DNA from: Cylindrodendrum hubeiense
Taxonomy: Eukaryota; Ascomycota; Sordariomycetes; Hypocreales; Nectriaceae
Assembly: GCA_014621425.1 (NCBI GenBank)
Contig: JAANBB010000140.1
Location: 1 to 64,000 of the forward strand
DNA: 64,000 nt
Direction of reading: 5' to 3'
Positions within the stretch are counted from its first letter, which is position 1, and each line of letters opens with the position of its first letter. The notes under the pieces are model-generated. The model did not search any database and was not told the origin of the DNA. It saw only the letters and a list, made by a program, of their open reading frames with translations. This document shows positions 1 to 10,416 of the stretch, piece by piece. The translations under genes and the position numbers were made by a program.

Positions 1-114
1 CGTGACGGGGTCGTCGTCGTCGTCGTTGAGCGTCACCGTGAGGCTAGGGTCGATGTCGATGTCGACGTCGAGATCGATCGGTGCCGCGGGGGCGGCGTCC
101 TCAAGCTTGTCCAT
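1..114 (-). CDS. 5' end of an acidic protein, cut by the window edge
   Basis: An ATG at 112-114 on the minus strand opens a frame of 38 codons that runs off the left edge without a stop. The visible N-terminus begins MDKLEDAAPAAP and then turns into an alternating Asp-hydrophobic run (DLDVDIDIDP), ending in a five-Asp stretch. Strong third-position GC and the lack of stops argue for real coding sequence. Too little remains to name a family; an acidic disordered N-terminus of this kind is common in nuclear and chromatin proteins, but that is only a guess. Its promoter must lie in the gap to the right, shared with the divergent glycosyltransferase gene 1.5 kb away. Confidence 0.55.
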   Translation of the reverse strand, partial: MDKLEDAAPAAPIDLDVDIDIDPSLTVTLNDDDDDPVT

Positions 115-1647
115 GATGTATAGGGTGATTCGGCGGGATGTGAGGTAGTTAGGGCGGTCTGGAGCCTGCAACCGGGGTGTTGGGTTGTGTTTTCGAGCAG
201 TGGTGTTGAGATTCGTGATGCGCCGGGCAGTTGAAGCTGGGTGACTTGGCGGGGGAGAAAGCTGCGGTACAGGTTTGCGGAGTGCCTGTTTGTGACGGTA
301 TTGAGAAAAACGGTCTCGTTACTATAGACGCCTGTATAGGGATTCGTTGAATTGGCTGGCCTTGTCGGTGGGCAATGCGTATCGACGTTCAAGATTCTGA
401 GCCGTCAACCTTCAATTGTCACCAAGCTTGAGCCCTCTGACTGCGGAGGGGTCCTTCTGGGAGAAAATTCCCAGTCCCCACTACGTCGTTGGCCCGGATT
501 GGCTTAGCGCGGCTCTTATCTTATCGGGCCTGGGATGCCAAGGATGTCCCACCACATCATGTCAATCAACGCCTCAAATTCCGAGGCCGTATTAGGTGGT
601 AGTTGCCAGTATATGCGAAGGCCCATCAAGCAATTGGAATACTCCGATATTGCAAACTCACTCCCTACATTTCAATATGGACAGCAATTTTCCGACCTCG
701 TGCAGTCATTCAGGACACGCGGGCGATCCATAAACACGAGGTAATGCATTCCAGCACGCTTGTACTCGGCATGTGCTCCGTACCAGTCAGGGCCAAATCA
801 AAGAAGCACATCGCTTGGGGCTGGATGATGGGGATCCCTCCGGTAGATCTTCACGACCACCCCCATCATATCCACAGTCCTCCCGAAAGGAAACCAGGCG
901 AATCAATCACGAAGCGGCCCTGAGACTGCAACGTTGACTAGCTTACTCTGTAGTGACGCAAATAGTAGGCGCGCTAGTTTCCAACTTCGAGCTTCCTAGC
1001 TGCGGGACATGGTCTTTGAGCCGAGACTTTGGGCAAACATCATACAAGACCACAGGCATTATACATTATACAGTTCGAGGTGGTATAATTTAGACATCAG
1101 GGCATTCCATATACCCTCTCCCTTGATGCCATTGAGCCGTCTCATGGTGGTATGGGTATTCTAGTCTCCTGCAGCCTCAATATCACCCCGCAACTACTAA
1201 GAGTCCGCGGCTATTCCCTAGTCCAAACATCATCTCGCCAGCTGCCAGTCGCGCACATGGCATACATATCGACTAGACTAGCAAATTCGATTGTCGTTGG
1301 GCTGATTCTGGTAAAATTCGTTCTTGAGCATTCCATTGTTGACGCGTCCCAACTCCAAAAGCCCCGTCATTGGCCCTCGCTGAATTCGCACCTGATCGAC
1401 ATGCCCTTACCCCTTGGTTAAGACCCCGGATCTTCTTCTGGCCTCCTCCATTCTCTGTCGCGTGTTTTACTGTTTCATCGCGTTAGGACTTTGCTTCATG
1501 AATGTCTCGCGGTCTTGTCGTGATGTCCTTTGACCGTCTTTGAACACCGGCGCACCATCACTCTCTTTATGCATCTCATCGCAACTCTTTACTCTCCTTC
1601 GCTCCGTCGGATTCAATTGTACGCTTGTCTTTACGGCCATCGCCAAA
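115..1647. other. Divergent intergenic region
   Basis: This 1.5 kb separates the start of the minus-strand gene at 114 from the glycosyltransferase start at 1648. It holds a decayed minus-strand coding relic (516-925, listed separately). Reading frames of 60-120 codons on the plus strand here have no family resemblance. The last 200 bases before 1648 are CT-rich, as is usual for fungal promoters near the transcription start. Confidence 0.5.
516..925 (-). pseudogene. Broken protein-coding relic with in-frame TGA stops
   Basis: Read from about 899 down to the TAA at 516-518, one minus-strand frame gives about 125 codons of protein-like sequence. It includes the pieces WFPFGRTVDMMGVVVKIYRR, FGPDWYGAHAEYKRAGMHY and WQLPPNTASEFEALIDMMWW, with two internal TGA codons and a probable one-base frameshift plus another TGA near the upstream end (about 900-910). 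Composition (many Trp, Tyr, Met and charged residues) is unlike chance translation. No ATG or clean splice sites rescue the frame, so I call it a dead gene or fragment. I do not recognise the family. Confidence 0.45.
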
Positions 1648-4260
1648 ATGCTAGCCAAGTTTAGGCGGATCTCGCTGTTCATCCCAGTCGCCTTCGTTTT
1701 CAGCACCCTCCTCTACGGCCTCCTCACTGTGAGCTCTCTCCTCCCTGGATCTCGGTATCACATAGCGACAAGTGTGTAAATTATGATGAGAAATGCGTCT
1801 AATTAATGACAGGGCTTTGAATCCTTTTTCCGCACACCATGGGCCACCGATGGCTCGGCCGATGCGCCGCCTATCCAGCGAGGCTACCATCTCCTCATGC
1901 CTGCGACCAAGTCCTCACTCAACTTCTGTAGGACCCTCCTTACAATGACCATTCTCGGCTATCCTAGGCCTCGGATTGTGGGCTGGGGTGAAGCCGACAA
2001 TATAAAAGGTCTTATTGGGGGTGGCTCACACTATGCAAAGGTTACAGGCTGCCTTGACTATGTCAACGACCCGGAACGTCGCTCGAAACCCGGATTTGAA
2101 GATGATATCATATTCTTATTCGACTCATACGATGTTTGGTTCCAATTGCCCTTCGAAACCCTCGTTGCTCGCTACGATACCGCCATCGCCGAAGAGAACG
2201 AGCGGCTTGCGCAACGCCTAGGTCGCGCTAAACATGTCGAGAACATCACAGCGTCTATCATATTCGCCGGCGGCAAGCGCTGCCATCCTAATCAGCGCCA
2301 CACGGTTGGCTGCTATGCGGTTCCGGATTCGCCTGTCCCGAAAGACATACATGGAGGCGCAACCGACACTCCGATAGGAAACAACGGGTTCAGTAGCTTC
2401 CGCACACGCTATCTGGTTGGAGGCTACTGGGCAGGCCCTGTTCGGAATTTGCGACCTCTTCTCGAGCTGGCCAAGAATAAAATAGACGAATGCATGGCCG
2501 ACAAGGGCGAGGGGTACGAATCCATGGGGGCTAAAGACGCCAGTGCTCAATGTTACAAGGGCAGTGATCAGAGCATCTTTGTCGATATTTTTGGTCGACA
2601 GGAGTTCCACCGTGAAGTCATGCGCCGCCACCACCGCAGGCTAGTTGATAATATCCTCGATACTATGATCCCTGACCGTCCCGGCTGTAAGCCCCCTGCC
2701 ACCAACATTTACGGCGCTGAGGTTGACGATATCCTGAACCCATCCTTCCCTCATGAGGAGGTCTACCCAGGATATCTTCCCGGCAAACGTCATGAATACG
2801 GCATCGCTATTGACTACTTTTCGCAACTTGGCCACCAGACTGGCTTTGGGTGGGACGATGCTCGGTATATTCGCCAGAGTGAATCTCTCGAGGCCGAAGT
2901 TGGTGGGCAGACTATGTTTGACTGCAAGCCTAAGCTGCCATCCCTCGATGGGCTACCCAAGGGAGGTGTCCTGGACATGATGCCCGGCCGGGACTGGAGT
3001 AACTTGCCGCTTTACACCGAGATCTGCGTGGGCTCTGCCCCCGTCATGATCCATCACAACAATTTCGACAAGTCTCAGATAAAGGCCCAGTGGGGGAGGA
3101 CGTGGTGGCTCGGCCATGCGCGGAAGCTGATGGAGACGCGTCAGAGGCAGGGACTGGCGCTACTTTCAGAAGGTATTCCGACTGATAAGGGAGACATTAT
3201 GATGTGGGATGATTTGTGCCCGGCGAGGTATGACAATGAGTTATACCGGGGATTTGACAAGGAGAAAGAGCTCCCCGACGTCGAACCTCCGGATCTCAAC
3301 CCTCTAACAATTGAACCTTTGAAGGCCGAATCTCCAACGCAAGACCTTCCACAGAATGAGCCTCTAAATGACAACCTTCCGATGGAAGACCCCCCGAAGG
3401 AAGACTCCCCGAAGGAAGACCCCCCGAGCGATACACCTTCAAAGGACGAGTCTCAGGAGGAAGACCATCACGAAGGAGCTATTAAGGATGAACCTTTGAG
3501 GGAAGCCCCAAAGAACGAAGCCCCAAAGGAAGAGCCCCCAATGGACGAATCTCTAAATGAACACCCCCAAACGGGAGACCCTCCAAAGGAAGACTATCTG
3601 AAAGAAGGCCATAACCAGGAAGTTATTAACGACGACCTTCCGAAGAACGAACCTCCAAAGGATGATGCCCCGAATGATGAGCCGCCGAAAGACGACCATC
3701 AAGATGAATCTATTAAGGATGAACCTCCTAATGACGATCACCAAACTGAACCCCCGAAAGACGACTCACCCAATGATGTTCGTCCTATGGGTGATTCTCC
3801 AAACGACGACCATCACGATGAACCCCTTAAAGACGACACCCCTAATAATGAGCCTCATAAAGATGACACCCTGACGGATGAACATCTCAAGGATGACAAT
3901 CACGAGGAGAACGCACATGAGGACGAACCCCAGAAGGCAGAATCTCTGAAGAATGAGCCGCCTGGGCTCAACCATCACGAGGAAACTATTACGGATGAAC
4001 CACCGAAGGATCAACCCCCGAAGGATGAACCCTTGAAAGACGAACATCACGAGGAGGATGGCCACAAAGACCAGCATACCATAGAGGGACCTCCTCTTGA
4101 TGCCCTAAAGGGACCTCCCCTTAATGCCCCAGAGGGACCTCCCCTTGAAGAGCCTCCTAAAGACGACGCTCCCAATTCTGACATTGGTCATGGAGAGATG
4201 GATGAGGAAAACGACCTCAACGTCCCAGAGGATCCTGTTCTTGACGAGCCCTCTGCCTAG
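1648..4260 (+). CDS. Putative type II membrane glycosyltransferase (PLOD-like GT domain) with long acidic proline-rich tail
   Basis: Exons 1648-1728 and 1813-4260 (one 84-nt intron, GTGAGC...ACAG) encode about 842 residues. The short first exon supplies a basic N-terminus and a single hydrophobic segment (about residues 8-26), as in Golgi type II membrane enzymes. The lumenal domain (about 40-500) contains the acidic motif DSYDVWF (residues 131-137), matching the metal-binding DxD-type motif of the PLOD/procollagen-glycosyltransferase-like fold, with a family Cys/Gly/Asn pattern downstream. From about residue 513 to the end the protein is a disordered Pro/Lys/Asp/Glu tail of roughly 330 residues built from degenerate PPKDE-like pentads. 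The start was chosen because it gives the signal anchor and joins in frame. Donor and acceptor sugars cannot be read from the sequence. The GT assignment is family-level inference; the splice join is well supported. Confidence 0.72.
3290..4160 (+). repeat. Coding minisatellite: degenerate 15-nt (pentapeptide) repeats
   Basis: The 3' part of the glycosyltransferase gene consists of many imperfect 15-nt units encoding PPKDE, PPNDD, PLKDE and similar pentads. Longer ~25-residue super-units carry the signature HHEE/HQDE-x-IKDEP. It ends with three GPPL-centred octads (about 4087-4150). Units differ by point changes but stay in frame, so copy number could vary between strains without breaking the protein. 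Confidence 0.75.
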
Positions 4261-4591
4261 GGTGATCTTGCACCACCGAGAAGTAAAGAATTAGCAATGG
4301 GATTGACCTTGTAAATATTGCCACCTTGAGAGCCTCCGAAAGAATACCAGATAGTAATATTGCTGCTTCGCAATTAGCTTTCAAGCTAGACCTAGAGTGT
4401 GATGTGATCCATTGATGCGAGAGAGGGAGTCGTAGTTTGATCCACAGGGTCGCTCTGGATCCTTGAATTGAAGAGTCACATTCCCACTATGGTTTCTAAT
4501 GCGTGTATATGTAAATGATATTTCCTCAAAAACCAGGTAACGCAAATGTGTTGGGTTGCCCGTAAAATCCATTCTATTATGCTCGCGGCGT
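4261..4591. other. Convergent 3' intergenic region
   Basis: 331 bases between the stop codons of the glycosyltransferase (plus) and Lcp5 (minus) genes. It is moderately AT-rich and must carry both 3' untranslated regions; no further gene or clear structural element was seen. Confidence 0.5.
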
Positions 4592-5722
4592 CTACCTGCC
4601 CTTGCCCCGATCTCTTCGTCCACCTTCCAACACCTTGACCCTCTTCTGGAAACGATCTCCAATCTCTGCCGCCCTGCCGCTGCCCCTCGGGCCGTCCGCG
4701 GTGTCGATACCACGCTTCCGGCTCTTCTCCAGCATGGCGCGCACGCCGCCGCCCGCGCCCTCCTTGCGCTTCGTCAGGCGGTCGATGCGGTTGACGCCCT
4801 CGCCGAGGTTGTGCCACTCCTCGCCGCCGAACATCATGCGGCTGCTGCGGCCCGTCTGCTTGGCCTTCTTGGCGCGGTCCTTCTTGCTCTCGACAGGCAG
4901 ACGCACAAAGTTCATCTCCTCGTAGTCGCGGCGCTCGGCCTCCTCCTTGCGGTCCGCCGACGTCTTCGTCTTGCGGCCGCCCTGCACAATGGTCGTGCCG
5001 ATGCTGGGCTCGGCCATGGGCGCGGTCGCCAGCTCGGACTCGACGAACTCGTCCATGGTGTGTGACTTGTTGGGCCGGCGGCCGGCCTTCTCGTTGCGCT
5101 GCGCGGCGTCCATAACCTGGCGGTCTCGCTTCGGGGGGCGGTAGACGCCTGAGGCATCGTCGGTGCCCTTCCAGCCCTTTCCAGCGATATCGTCGACCAG
5201 GGTGCCGAAGTTGGGAGCCGCTGAATGCTTGCCGGGCCTGTGCGAGACTTGGCCTGCGTCGCTGTCGACTTCAGAGTCGTCGTTCTCATCGGCACCCGAG
5301 CCAGCGTCGGAGTCTGAGCCAGCCTCGATCAATGCCATCTCCTTTGCTTTCCTCTCTCGCTCGGAGTCGTCTGCGGTGCGAAGGAATCGGTCGATGGAGA
5401 AGCGCAGCTTCTCCTCCAGCGGGCGGGCGCCCCTCTCGAGGTAGAGGCGCATCTCGATGAGTTTTGAGCGGACTGACTCGTCCAGCTGGGCGTCGTCCTC
5501 ATCCGAGCCGTCGGAATCCGACTTGGAGTTCCTGAGCTTGAGCAAGATCAGGAAGACGAGGTTCTGAAGGTAGGAGAGCAGCAGCTCATTCTTGACATCG
5601 AGAAGGGAGATGCCATCCTTCTGGTGCTCGATGGAGGCGATCTTCGGGGTGACCTCGAGCGCGGAGGATAGCGACTGCGTCAGCGAGGTGAGCAGCGCTG
5701 GTAATGTTGTCGGGGCCGCCAT
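4592..5722 (-). CDS. lcp5: Lcp5/neuroguidin-type U3 snoRNP-associated protein (Sas10/Utp3/C1D family)
   Basis: A single uninterrupted frame of 376 residues. The N-terminus (about 1-95) has the helical Sas10/Utp3/C1D domain, with the characteristic stretch LLDVKNELLLSYLQNLVFLI followed by LKLRNSKS. Next come acidic Ser/Asp/Glu-rich linkers, a conserved YRPPK segment, a MNFVRLP segment, and a basic Arg/Gly/Lys C-terminus. Length fits the family (yeast Lcp5 is about 360 residues). Family members join the small-subunit processome in the nucleolus and are needed for 18S rRNA maturation. The frame extends 35 codons upstream of 5722, but that part is low quality and the ATG at 5720-5722 (MAAPTTLP) sits right at the domain, so it is the preferred start. 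It is a housekeeping gene amid accessory ones, with higher GC than its right-hand neighbours. Confidence 0.85.
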   Translation of the reverse strand: MAAPTTLPALLTSLTQSLSSALEVTPKIASIEHQKDGISLLDVKNELLLSYLQNLVFLILLKLRNSKSDSDGSDEDDAQLDESVRSKLIEMRLYLERGARPLEEKLRFSIDRFLRTADDSERERKAKEMALIEAGSDSDAGSGADENDDSEVDSDAGQVSHRPGKHSAAPNFGTLVDDIAGKGWKGTDDASGVYRPPKRDRQVMDAAQRNEKAGRRPNKSHTMDEFVESELATAPMAEPSIGTTIVQGGRKTKTSADRKEEAERRDYEEMNFVRLPVESKKDRAKKAKQTGRSSRMMFGGEEWHNLGEGVNRIDRLTKRKEGAGGGVRAMLEKSRKRGIDTADGPRGSGRAAEIGDRFQKRVKVLEGGRRDRGKGR

Positions 5723-6662
5723 TGTGTGTGTGGTGGTGTTGGTGATGCAAATATCGTCGCTTCGTCTCTGCCAAAAAGTTGTAACCAACTTTTTAGCGGG
5801 GCCGGTTTTTCGTTTCGTTAGCCCCACCAGCTTTGAGTCTCATCGCACCAGCCACTTTAGCGCCACATCCACCTACCCTACAGCTCTTACCTACCCTAAC
5901 GTGAGTTCAAGTTGGCCAGAGAGAAGAATAGTCTTCGTCTACACAGCAGTGATATATATCAAGGGGGGATAATTGCATTCGAAATCTCCTGTTTATAAAT
6001 TTATGGAAGCTACGAAGAACTTTCAAAAATATAGGCGACTCTCGCACAATACTGACACTCATAAGTGCTCTTTTTGAGCGAGGAATTAGTTGAGTTTAGA
6101 CGATAAATACTAAAGGTTAACAAACCAGGGCCAAAATACCTTTTAGATATGCCACTTTACTAGAGCGGTTCATCGGGTCTTGGTTATTTGTTTGCTAAAC
6201 CGGGATTCTGAAACTGGTTGATTCCTGTGTTGTTGGTCTCTCGGGGCGATGTTGGACGTTTGCCCACCTAGCCACAACCTGGTGCTTGCACTCAACGGCA
6301 GCAATGCATGCTACCGGGGGAAGCTTTAGACCAAGGGGAGATAGAGTAAAAACGCAAATGGGTATTATGTCTAGTGTTACGGCAAGGTGTATTGCCGAGG
6401 CTCTAATTGAAAAAAGAGGAGAATTACCTCAAGGTGCTAAAAAAGGATACAATGAAGGAAAAGGAGCAAGCGGATGAAAGAATCATACTCTTGAAAGTTG
6501 AATGATTGGAGGCCGCTTAGGATTTTCATGATGCGTGCTTGATATTGGCGAGGTGATGGATGAGATTTTAAGGATTGGGACGGAGCTTCTGATCGTTTGG
6601 GCATGGCACGAATTTGACTGTCTTACTACTCTTGTGAGTCAAGGAAGACTAATAGTCCGGAA
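5723..6662. other. Intergenic, AT-rich, no intact gene
   Basis: Upstream region of lcp5 followed by AT-rich sequence. A 63-codon frame at 6286-6477 has no recognisable features. The right side adjoins the HET relic, so part of this stretch may be its unrecognisable upstream portion. Confidence 0.4.
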
Positions 6663-6880
6663 ATGACTTGCAATTCTTTTTATAGAAAATGTGGTATTGG
6701 AGCTAATATCTGCGTCTTCGCGAGGTTGAGGACACCGCATGTCCTTCGAGATTGCGGCGAGGGCGAATATCTTGTTGGGGACGAGTGTTACGTAGCTGGG
6801 TTGATTCATGATGAAGCTATGAACATGTCTAACTACCAACCGGAGATTATCTCTCTTGTTTATTCAAAAGATGTAAATAG
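6663..6880 (+). pseudogene. C-terminal stump of a HET (heterokaryon incompatibility) protein
   Basis: The frame contains GIGANICVFARLRTPHVLR, then an EYLVGDECYVAGLIHDEAM motif. This matches the ending found in fungal HET-domain proteins, where a GD-x-V/I-C-V-h-x-G-G-x-x-P-h-h-LR strand is followed by a GECYVHGIMxGEA motif. Only this terminal 65-70 residue segment is present. No HET box or start lies upstream in frame, so it is a truncated relic. HET proteins trigger incompatibility cell death. The assignment rests on motif memory, not on a search. Confidence 0.55.
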
Positions 6881-6895
6881 TTCTCGCCTAACACC

Positions 6896-7526
6896 CTACT
6901 TCTTCGCAAATTTCCCCATGAGGTCTACCGCGAAATCTCCACCTTCACGAAACAGCTCTTGGATAGGACCCTTTGTCCACAGTTCGACCAAATGATCCCG
7001 ACTAATGTTCACAACGGCGTCCCGTATTCCCCGATCAGATTGATTTGTGCTAGAGTATATCTCCCTAATACAGCTGACGAAATCCTCATTGCTCCAGTGA
7101 GCCATGAGCTTTTCCTGGAACCTCTCAAGCGAAAATGCCTTTAGATCTTCAACAAGAAAATAATCCGCTAGCACGTAAACTCGAGCATCCCTGATTAAAG
7201 TTTCATCATCTGATAGATATTAGCTTCAACCCACACTCGAAGACGAGAGAATCCCACATACCTAACTCAACCAAATTTGGAGATGGTTCATCTGAGTAGT
7301 TCCCCGTGTAAAAGAACTCGAACAATCTCCAGTGGGCTTGTGCATTCCCTTCGAAGCGAATACTCCTACTTTTGCTTTCCAAAAATTCTCCGTTCAAGGC
7401 CTTCTCAAAATATTCGCTTTGTGTTGTGAGCACTAAACTGTGGGCGGGCAGCTCGAACCCATCAAGTTGAATCTTTATATCGGCATGATCCGGATTGTTG
7501 AAAGACCTAACATTGTAAGACAACAT
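6896..7526 (-). CDS. BTB/POZ-domain protein
   Basis: Exons 7262-7526 and 6896-7209 (minus strand) join across a 52-nt intron (GTATGT...ATCAG) to give 192 residues. The fold signature is clear: HADIKIQLDGFELPAHSLVL, then SEYFEKALNGEFLES, then RLFEFFYTGNYSDE, and after the intron a DARVYVLADYFLVEDLK helix pair. This is the usual fungal small BTB protein: a BTB domain (about 12-110) plus a short helical C-terminus. Such proteins dimerise and often act as adaptors for Cullin-3 ligases, but no partner can be inferred here. The ATG at 7524-7526 is the first after an in-frame stop; a further 5' exon is possible. It converges on the HET stump only about 15 bases away. Confidence 0.78.
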
Positions 7527-9117
7527 GATAAATTGAGCGAGTTTTTGACAATGTTACTTTGCGATGCCATGCAGCAAGTGCACTCTGCTTTTGTAGCGGT
7601 GGCTTATCATTGGAAATCCTAGGAAAGACATGAGGATGGAAACCCCTAGTGAAAGGATATCCTCTGCACTACGGATTGTTTGTGAGAGGAGGATAGAAGT
7701 AACGCTCCTTGCGTAATTATGACGTGAAGTTGGCTGACCAAAATCACCACATCTAGGGGGAAATTTGAAGAAATTCGACCATGCGCGGGGTCTGGGCGAA
7801 AATGCTGTTCTGCCCAGCGGGGCGATCATCAACTAGGTAGCGAATATGTAGGTACTGCGTAAAGTATGTGCGGGGTTTGCACCCTCCCTTCACCTGCGAA
7901 TAAGGCTTCGTCAACTCACCAATCATCCGAAAAGCCGAAACGCCCGAGGCTCATCCCATTGGATCACATCTCACTTGGTACTATGGTTGGCTTCAGGCGT
8001 AATTGTGACGTGGGTGGGGTATATTTGTGAGTCTGAGGTTGTCTTTGTGCTTGCTTTTTGTGATGTCGAGTAAACGTTACTCGAGCCTCCCCTAGTATAT
8101 GATCAAGTAGTTACATAGGAGTACTCTGACTCACGCCTAATCGTGGTGGAATTGGTACCTAGTGGCCGATGTGAAACCCTGCAGCCTAGTCTTGAACCTG
8201 CCTTATGATTGGGAATCAATCACAACTACTATGGCGAGTTTAAATACATCGCCCAGCAATTAACATACCGTTGTAAGCACTTAAAAGTGAAACCTGCTCA
8301 ATACTCGGTATCTTCTGCCCCATCTTAGTTTCTTTTATCTCCGGAGTAGGAGTAACCTCCCCTATTCCAACAGTTGGTTGTTGTATCTGGATGAGTTTTG
8401 GTGCTGGTGACATCTCTGGTAGAATCATTTGGTGGTATTATCCATATATTTGGCTCCGAAGAAGCGAATTTTTATCGAAAGGGATAAAATTATATTGATC
8501 TCTTTCAACGAATCAAAGTCGTTAGGCTTGTTTCCATCTCAGTAGCCAAGAAGAATCCGTGCCCAACAATGAGGACTTAGGTAATAATAAATATTTAGGT
8601 AACAATGAGGATTTAGGCCATAATGAGGATTTATGTAACATTGAGTTCCATGAGTCTGCATCACTTTAGATAATTAGTTAGGAGTTCTTAGGGGAAGTAA
8701 GTAACAGCCCCTTGAGACATCGCTTTATTTGAAGAATGCCAATAATCTCTTTGTGACAGAAAAGTACGACGTTGAACATTCCTTAATCTAACGGATGACT
8801 TGTAGCAAACCTGGGACTATCCATACCTATTTACTAACAGCCGATTTCACATCACCTCAGGTCAGCATCGCCGCGGTAACATAATGCGGCCGCCGCTGGA
8901 TGTCTCCACTCTGCATGGTTTCGCAGCACCACCCACAAATGTCACATCAGATCCTCTTTAGGCGGCAAGATGTAACGCTAGAGCATAGACTAGCTACGCC
9001 CGAGGCCCCGGTAATAGCTCGTCTCGAGGGATAGCGCCATTCACCCCGCCCGAATAGATCGTCGCCATGAGCTCACTCACGTGGCCCAAAGTCAAACTGC
9101 TTCCAGGAGATCATAGT
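7527..9117. other. Intergenic, 1.6 kb, no confident gene
   Basis: Upstream of the BTB gene and of the rhamnose dehydrogenase. Short frames (for example 7554-7832 and 8240-8428 on the minus strand) lack recognisable domains. A short tandem repeat at 8564-8640 is listed separately. The stretch from about 8850 to 9200 is less AT-rich and is the likely promoter of the downstream SDR. Confidence 0.4.
8564..8640 (+). repeat. Short imperfect tandem repeat (~20-nt unit, three copies plus a fragment)
   Basis: A unit resembling AACAATGAGGATTTAGGTAA occurs at about 8564-8584, 8599-8620 and 8619-8638, with a partial copy after it. Spacing is irregular and units differ by a few bases. It is non-coding. 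Confidence 0.55.
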
Positions 9118-9124
9118 TATATAA
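9118..9124 (+). promoter_or_regulatory. TATA-like box of the L-rhamnose dehydrogenase gene
   Basis: TATATAA lies 92 bases before the ATG at 9216, in a suitable position for a core promoter element. Inference from sequence and spacing only. Confidence 0.4.
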
Positions 9125-9215
9125 GAAGAATAACCACAAGGGCTTCTCAAATTTGATTTCTCATCGAGGAAGACCCACCACTCAATAATACAGCCACACT
9201 TTTCTTCACGTCACA

Positions 9216-10098
9216 ATGGCTTCAACACAATTTCGACTACTGAGGGGCAAAACCGCGTGTATCACCGGCGGCACTACCGGAATTGGTCGAGCAATCACCC
9301 TTGAGTACCTTCGACAGGGAGCCAATGTGGCAGTCAACCATCTTGGCCTCGCCAAAGATGAAGTACTTAAGAAAAGTCTATTTACGGAAGCGGAGGATAT
9401 CAAGAGCCAGGGAACCAACGAATCCCCGGCTGGAGAGCTAATTGAGATCGCTGGCGATACTACGAACCCAGAAACAGGTCGGCAGTTGGTGCAAGGTGCT
9501 GTGAAGAAATGGGGATCCCTGGATATTTTTGTTGCCAATGCTGGAATATTCAAGGCGGCCGAATTCCTCACGTAAGTGGCTGTCACTTTGTGCTTGAACG
9601 GCCGAATTGTCAACACGCTGACGGGCAATCTCCAGGCTCGATAAGGAGCTCTTTGACCGAACAATGCAGGTCAACGTGAATGGCGCATTCTATTCGTGCC
9701 AAGCAGCAGCTCAGCAAATGGTAAAGCAAGGGAACGGCGGCGCCATTATTGGAATTTCTTCCATCAGCGCCCTCGTCGGAGGAGGTTTACAGACTCACTA
9801 CACCCCTACCAAGGCCGCAGTCTCATCCATGATCCAATCGATGGCCATCTCGCTGGCAAAGCACAAGATTAGGTGTAACGCTTTACTACCTGGTACGATA
9901 CATACCCAGCTCGCGGAGGAGGACATGCAGAACGAAGTGAAGCGCAAATACCTCGAGCAGAGGATTCCCATGGGTCGTGTGGGCAAGCCGCAGGACCTGG
10001 CTGGGCCGGCAGTGTTCCTTGCCAGCGAGCAGCTGAGCGGATACATGACGGGATCGCAGGTGCTGGTAGACGGTGGCATGTTCGTTCATTTGCAGTGA
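9216..10098 (+). CDS. lraA: L-rhamnose 1-dehydrogenase-like short-chain dehydrogenase
   Basis: Exons 9216-9571 and 9636-10098 (64-nt intron, GTAAGT...CCAG) encode 272 residues, the normal size for a classical SDR. Visible motifs are the nucleotide-binding TGGTTGIG (17-24), the NAG strand motif, catalytic Ser about 160-161, Tyr174 and Lys178 in YTPTK, and a C-terminal GSQVLVDGGMFVHLQ. The segment QQMVKQGNGGAIIGISSISA with the HYTPTK context and the RIPMGRVG ending closely resembles fungal L-rhamnose 1-dehydrogenase, which oxidises L-rhamnose to rhamnonolactone, the first step of the non-phosphorylated rhamnose pathway. The other pathway enzymes are not adjacent here. A Zn2Cys6 regulator follows 318 bases downstream on the same strand. 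A different sugar dehydrogenase specificity within the same subfamily is the main alternative. Confidence 0.75.
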
Positions 10099-10416
10099 GG
10101 GCAGCGGCTGCGCGACGAAGTAATGTAGAGTAATAAAAATACTCGGAATTGGAATCCAATGGCGTTGTTACTTCGGCATCCCCGCGTTTCCCCACCACCC
10201 GTTTCCCCCCACAAGTTGCACCCACATCACGGAGGCGTCTCCTCCTCGTCAGTTTTGTCGCACCACGGGCTGCGAGACCGTCGCTCTCAGTAGTGTATCT
10301 CCATGCGTTGACCTTGAGTGACGCCGTCACTAATGCTCCCTTACCTCAATTCTCCTCAACTCACCGTCTTACTTGTGGAACTCGGTATATCAAATATAGT
10401 GACGCAGAGTACTGTC
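10099..10416. other. Intergenic between the SDR and the Zn2Cys6 regulator
   Basis: 318 bases holding the 3' end of the SDR transcript and the start region of the regulator gene, pyrimidine-rich from about 10180 on. No distinct element was recognised. In-frame ATGs at 10333 and 10417 leave the exact start of the regulator open. Confidence 0.4.

Noticed and set aside
535..923. Two overlapping plus-strand frames of 69 and 106 codons
   Set aside because: They are antisense to the minus-strand relic and show no protein-like pattern of their own.
4556..5065. 169-codon plus-strand frame rich in Ala/Leu/Arg
   Set aside because: It is the antisense shadow of the GC-rich lcp5 coding sequence.
6286..6477. 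63-codon plus-strand frame
   Set aside because: No domain, no promoter or splice support, in an AT-rich gap.
8564..8640. Possible CRISPR-like or centromeric repeat
   Set aside because: Only three short diverged units without regular spacers, in a fungal genome; a local tandem duplication is enough.
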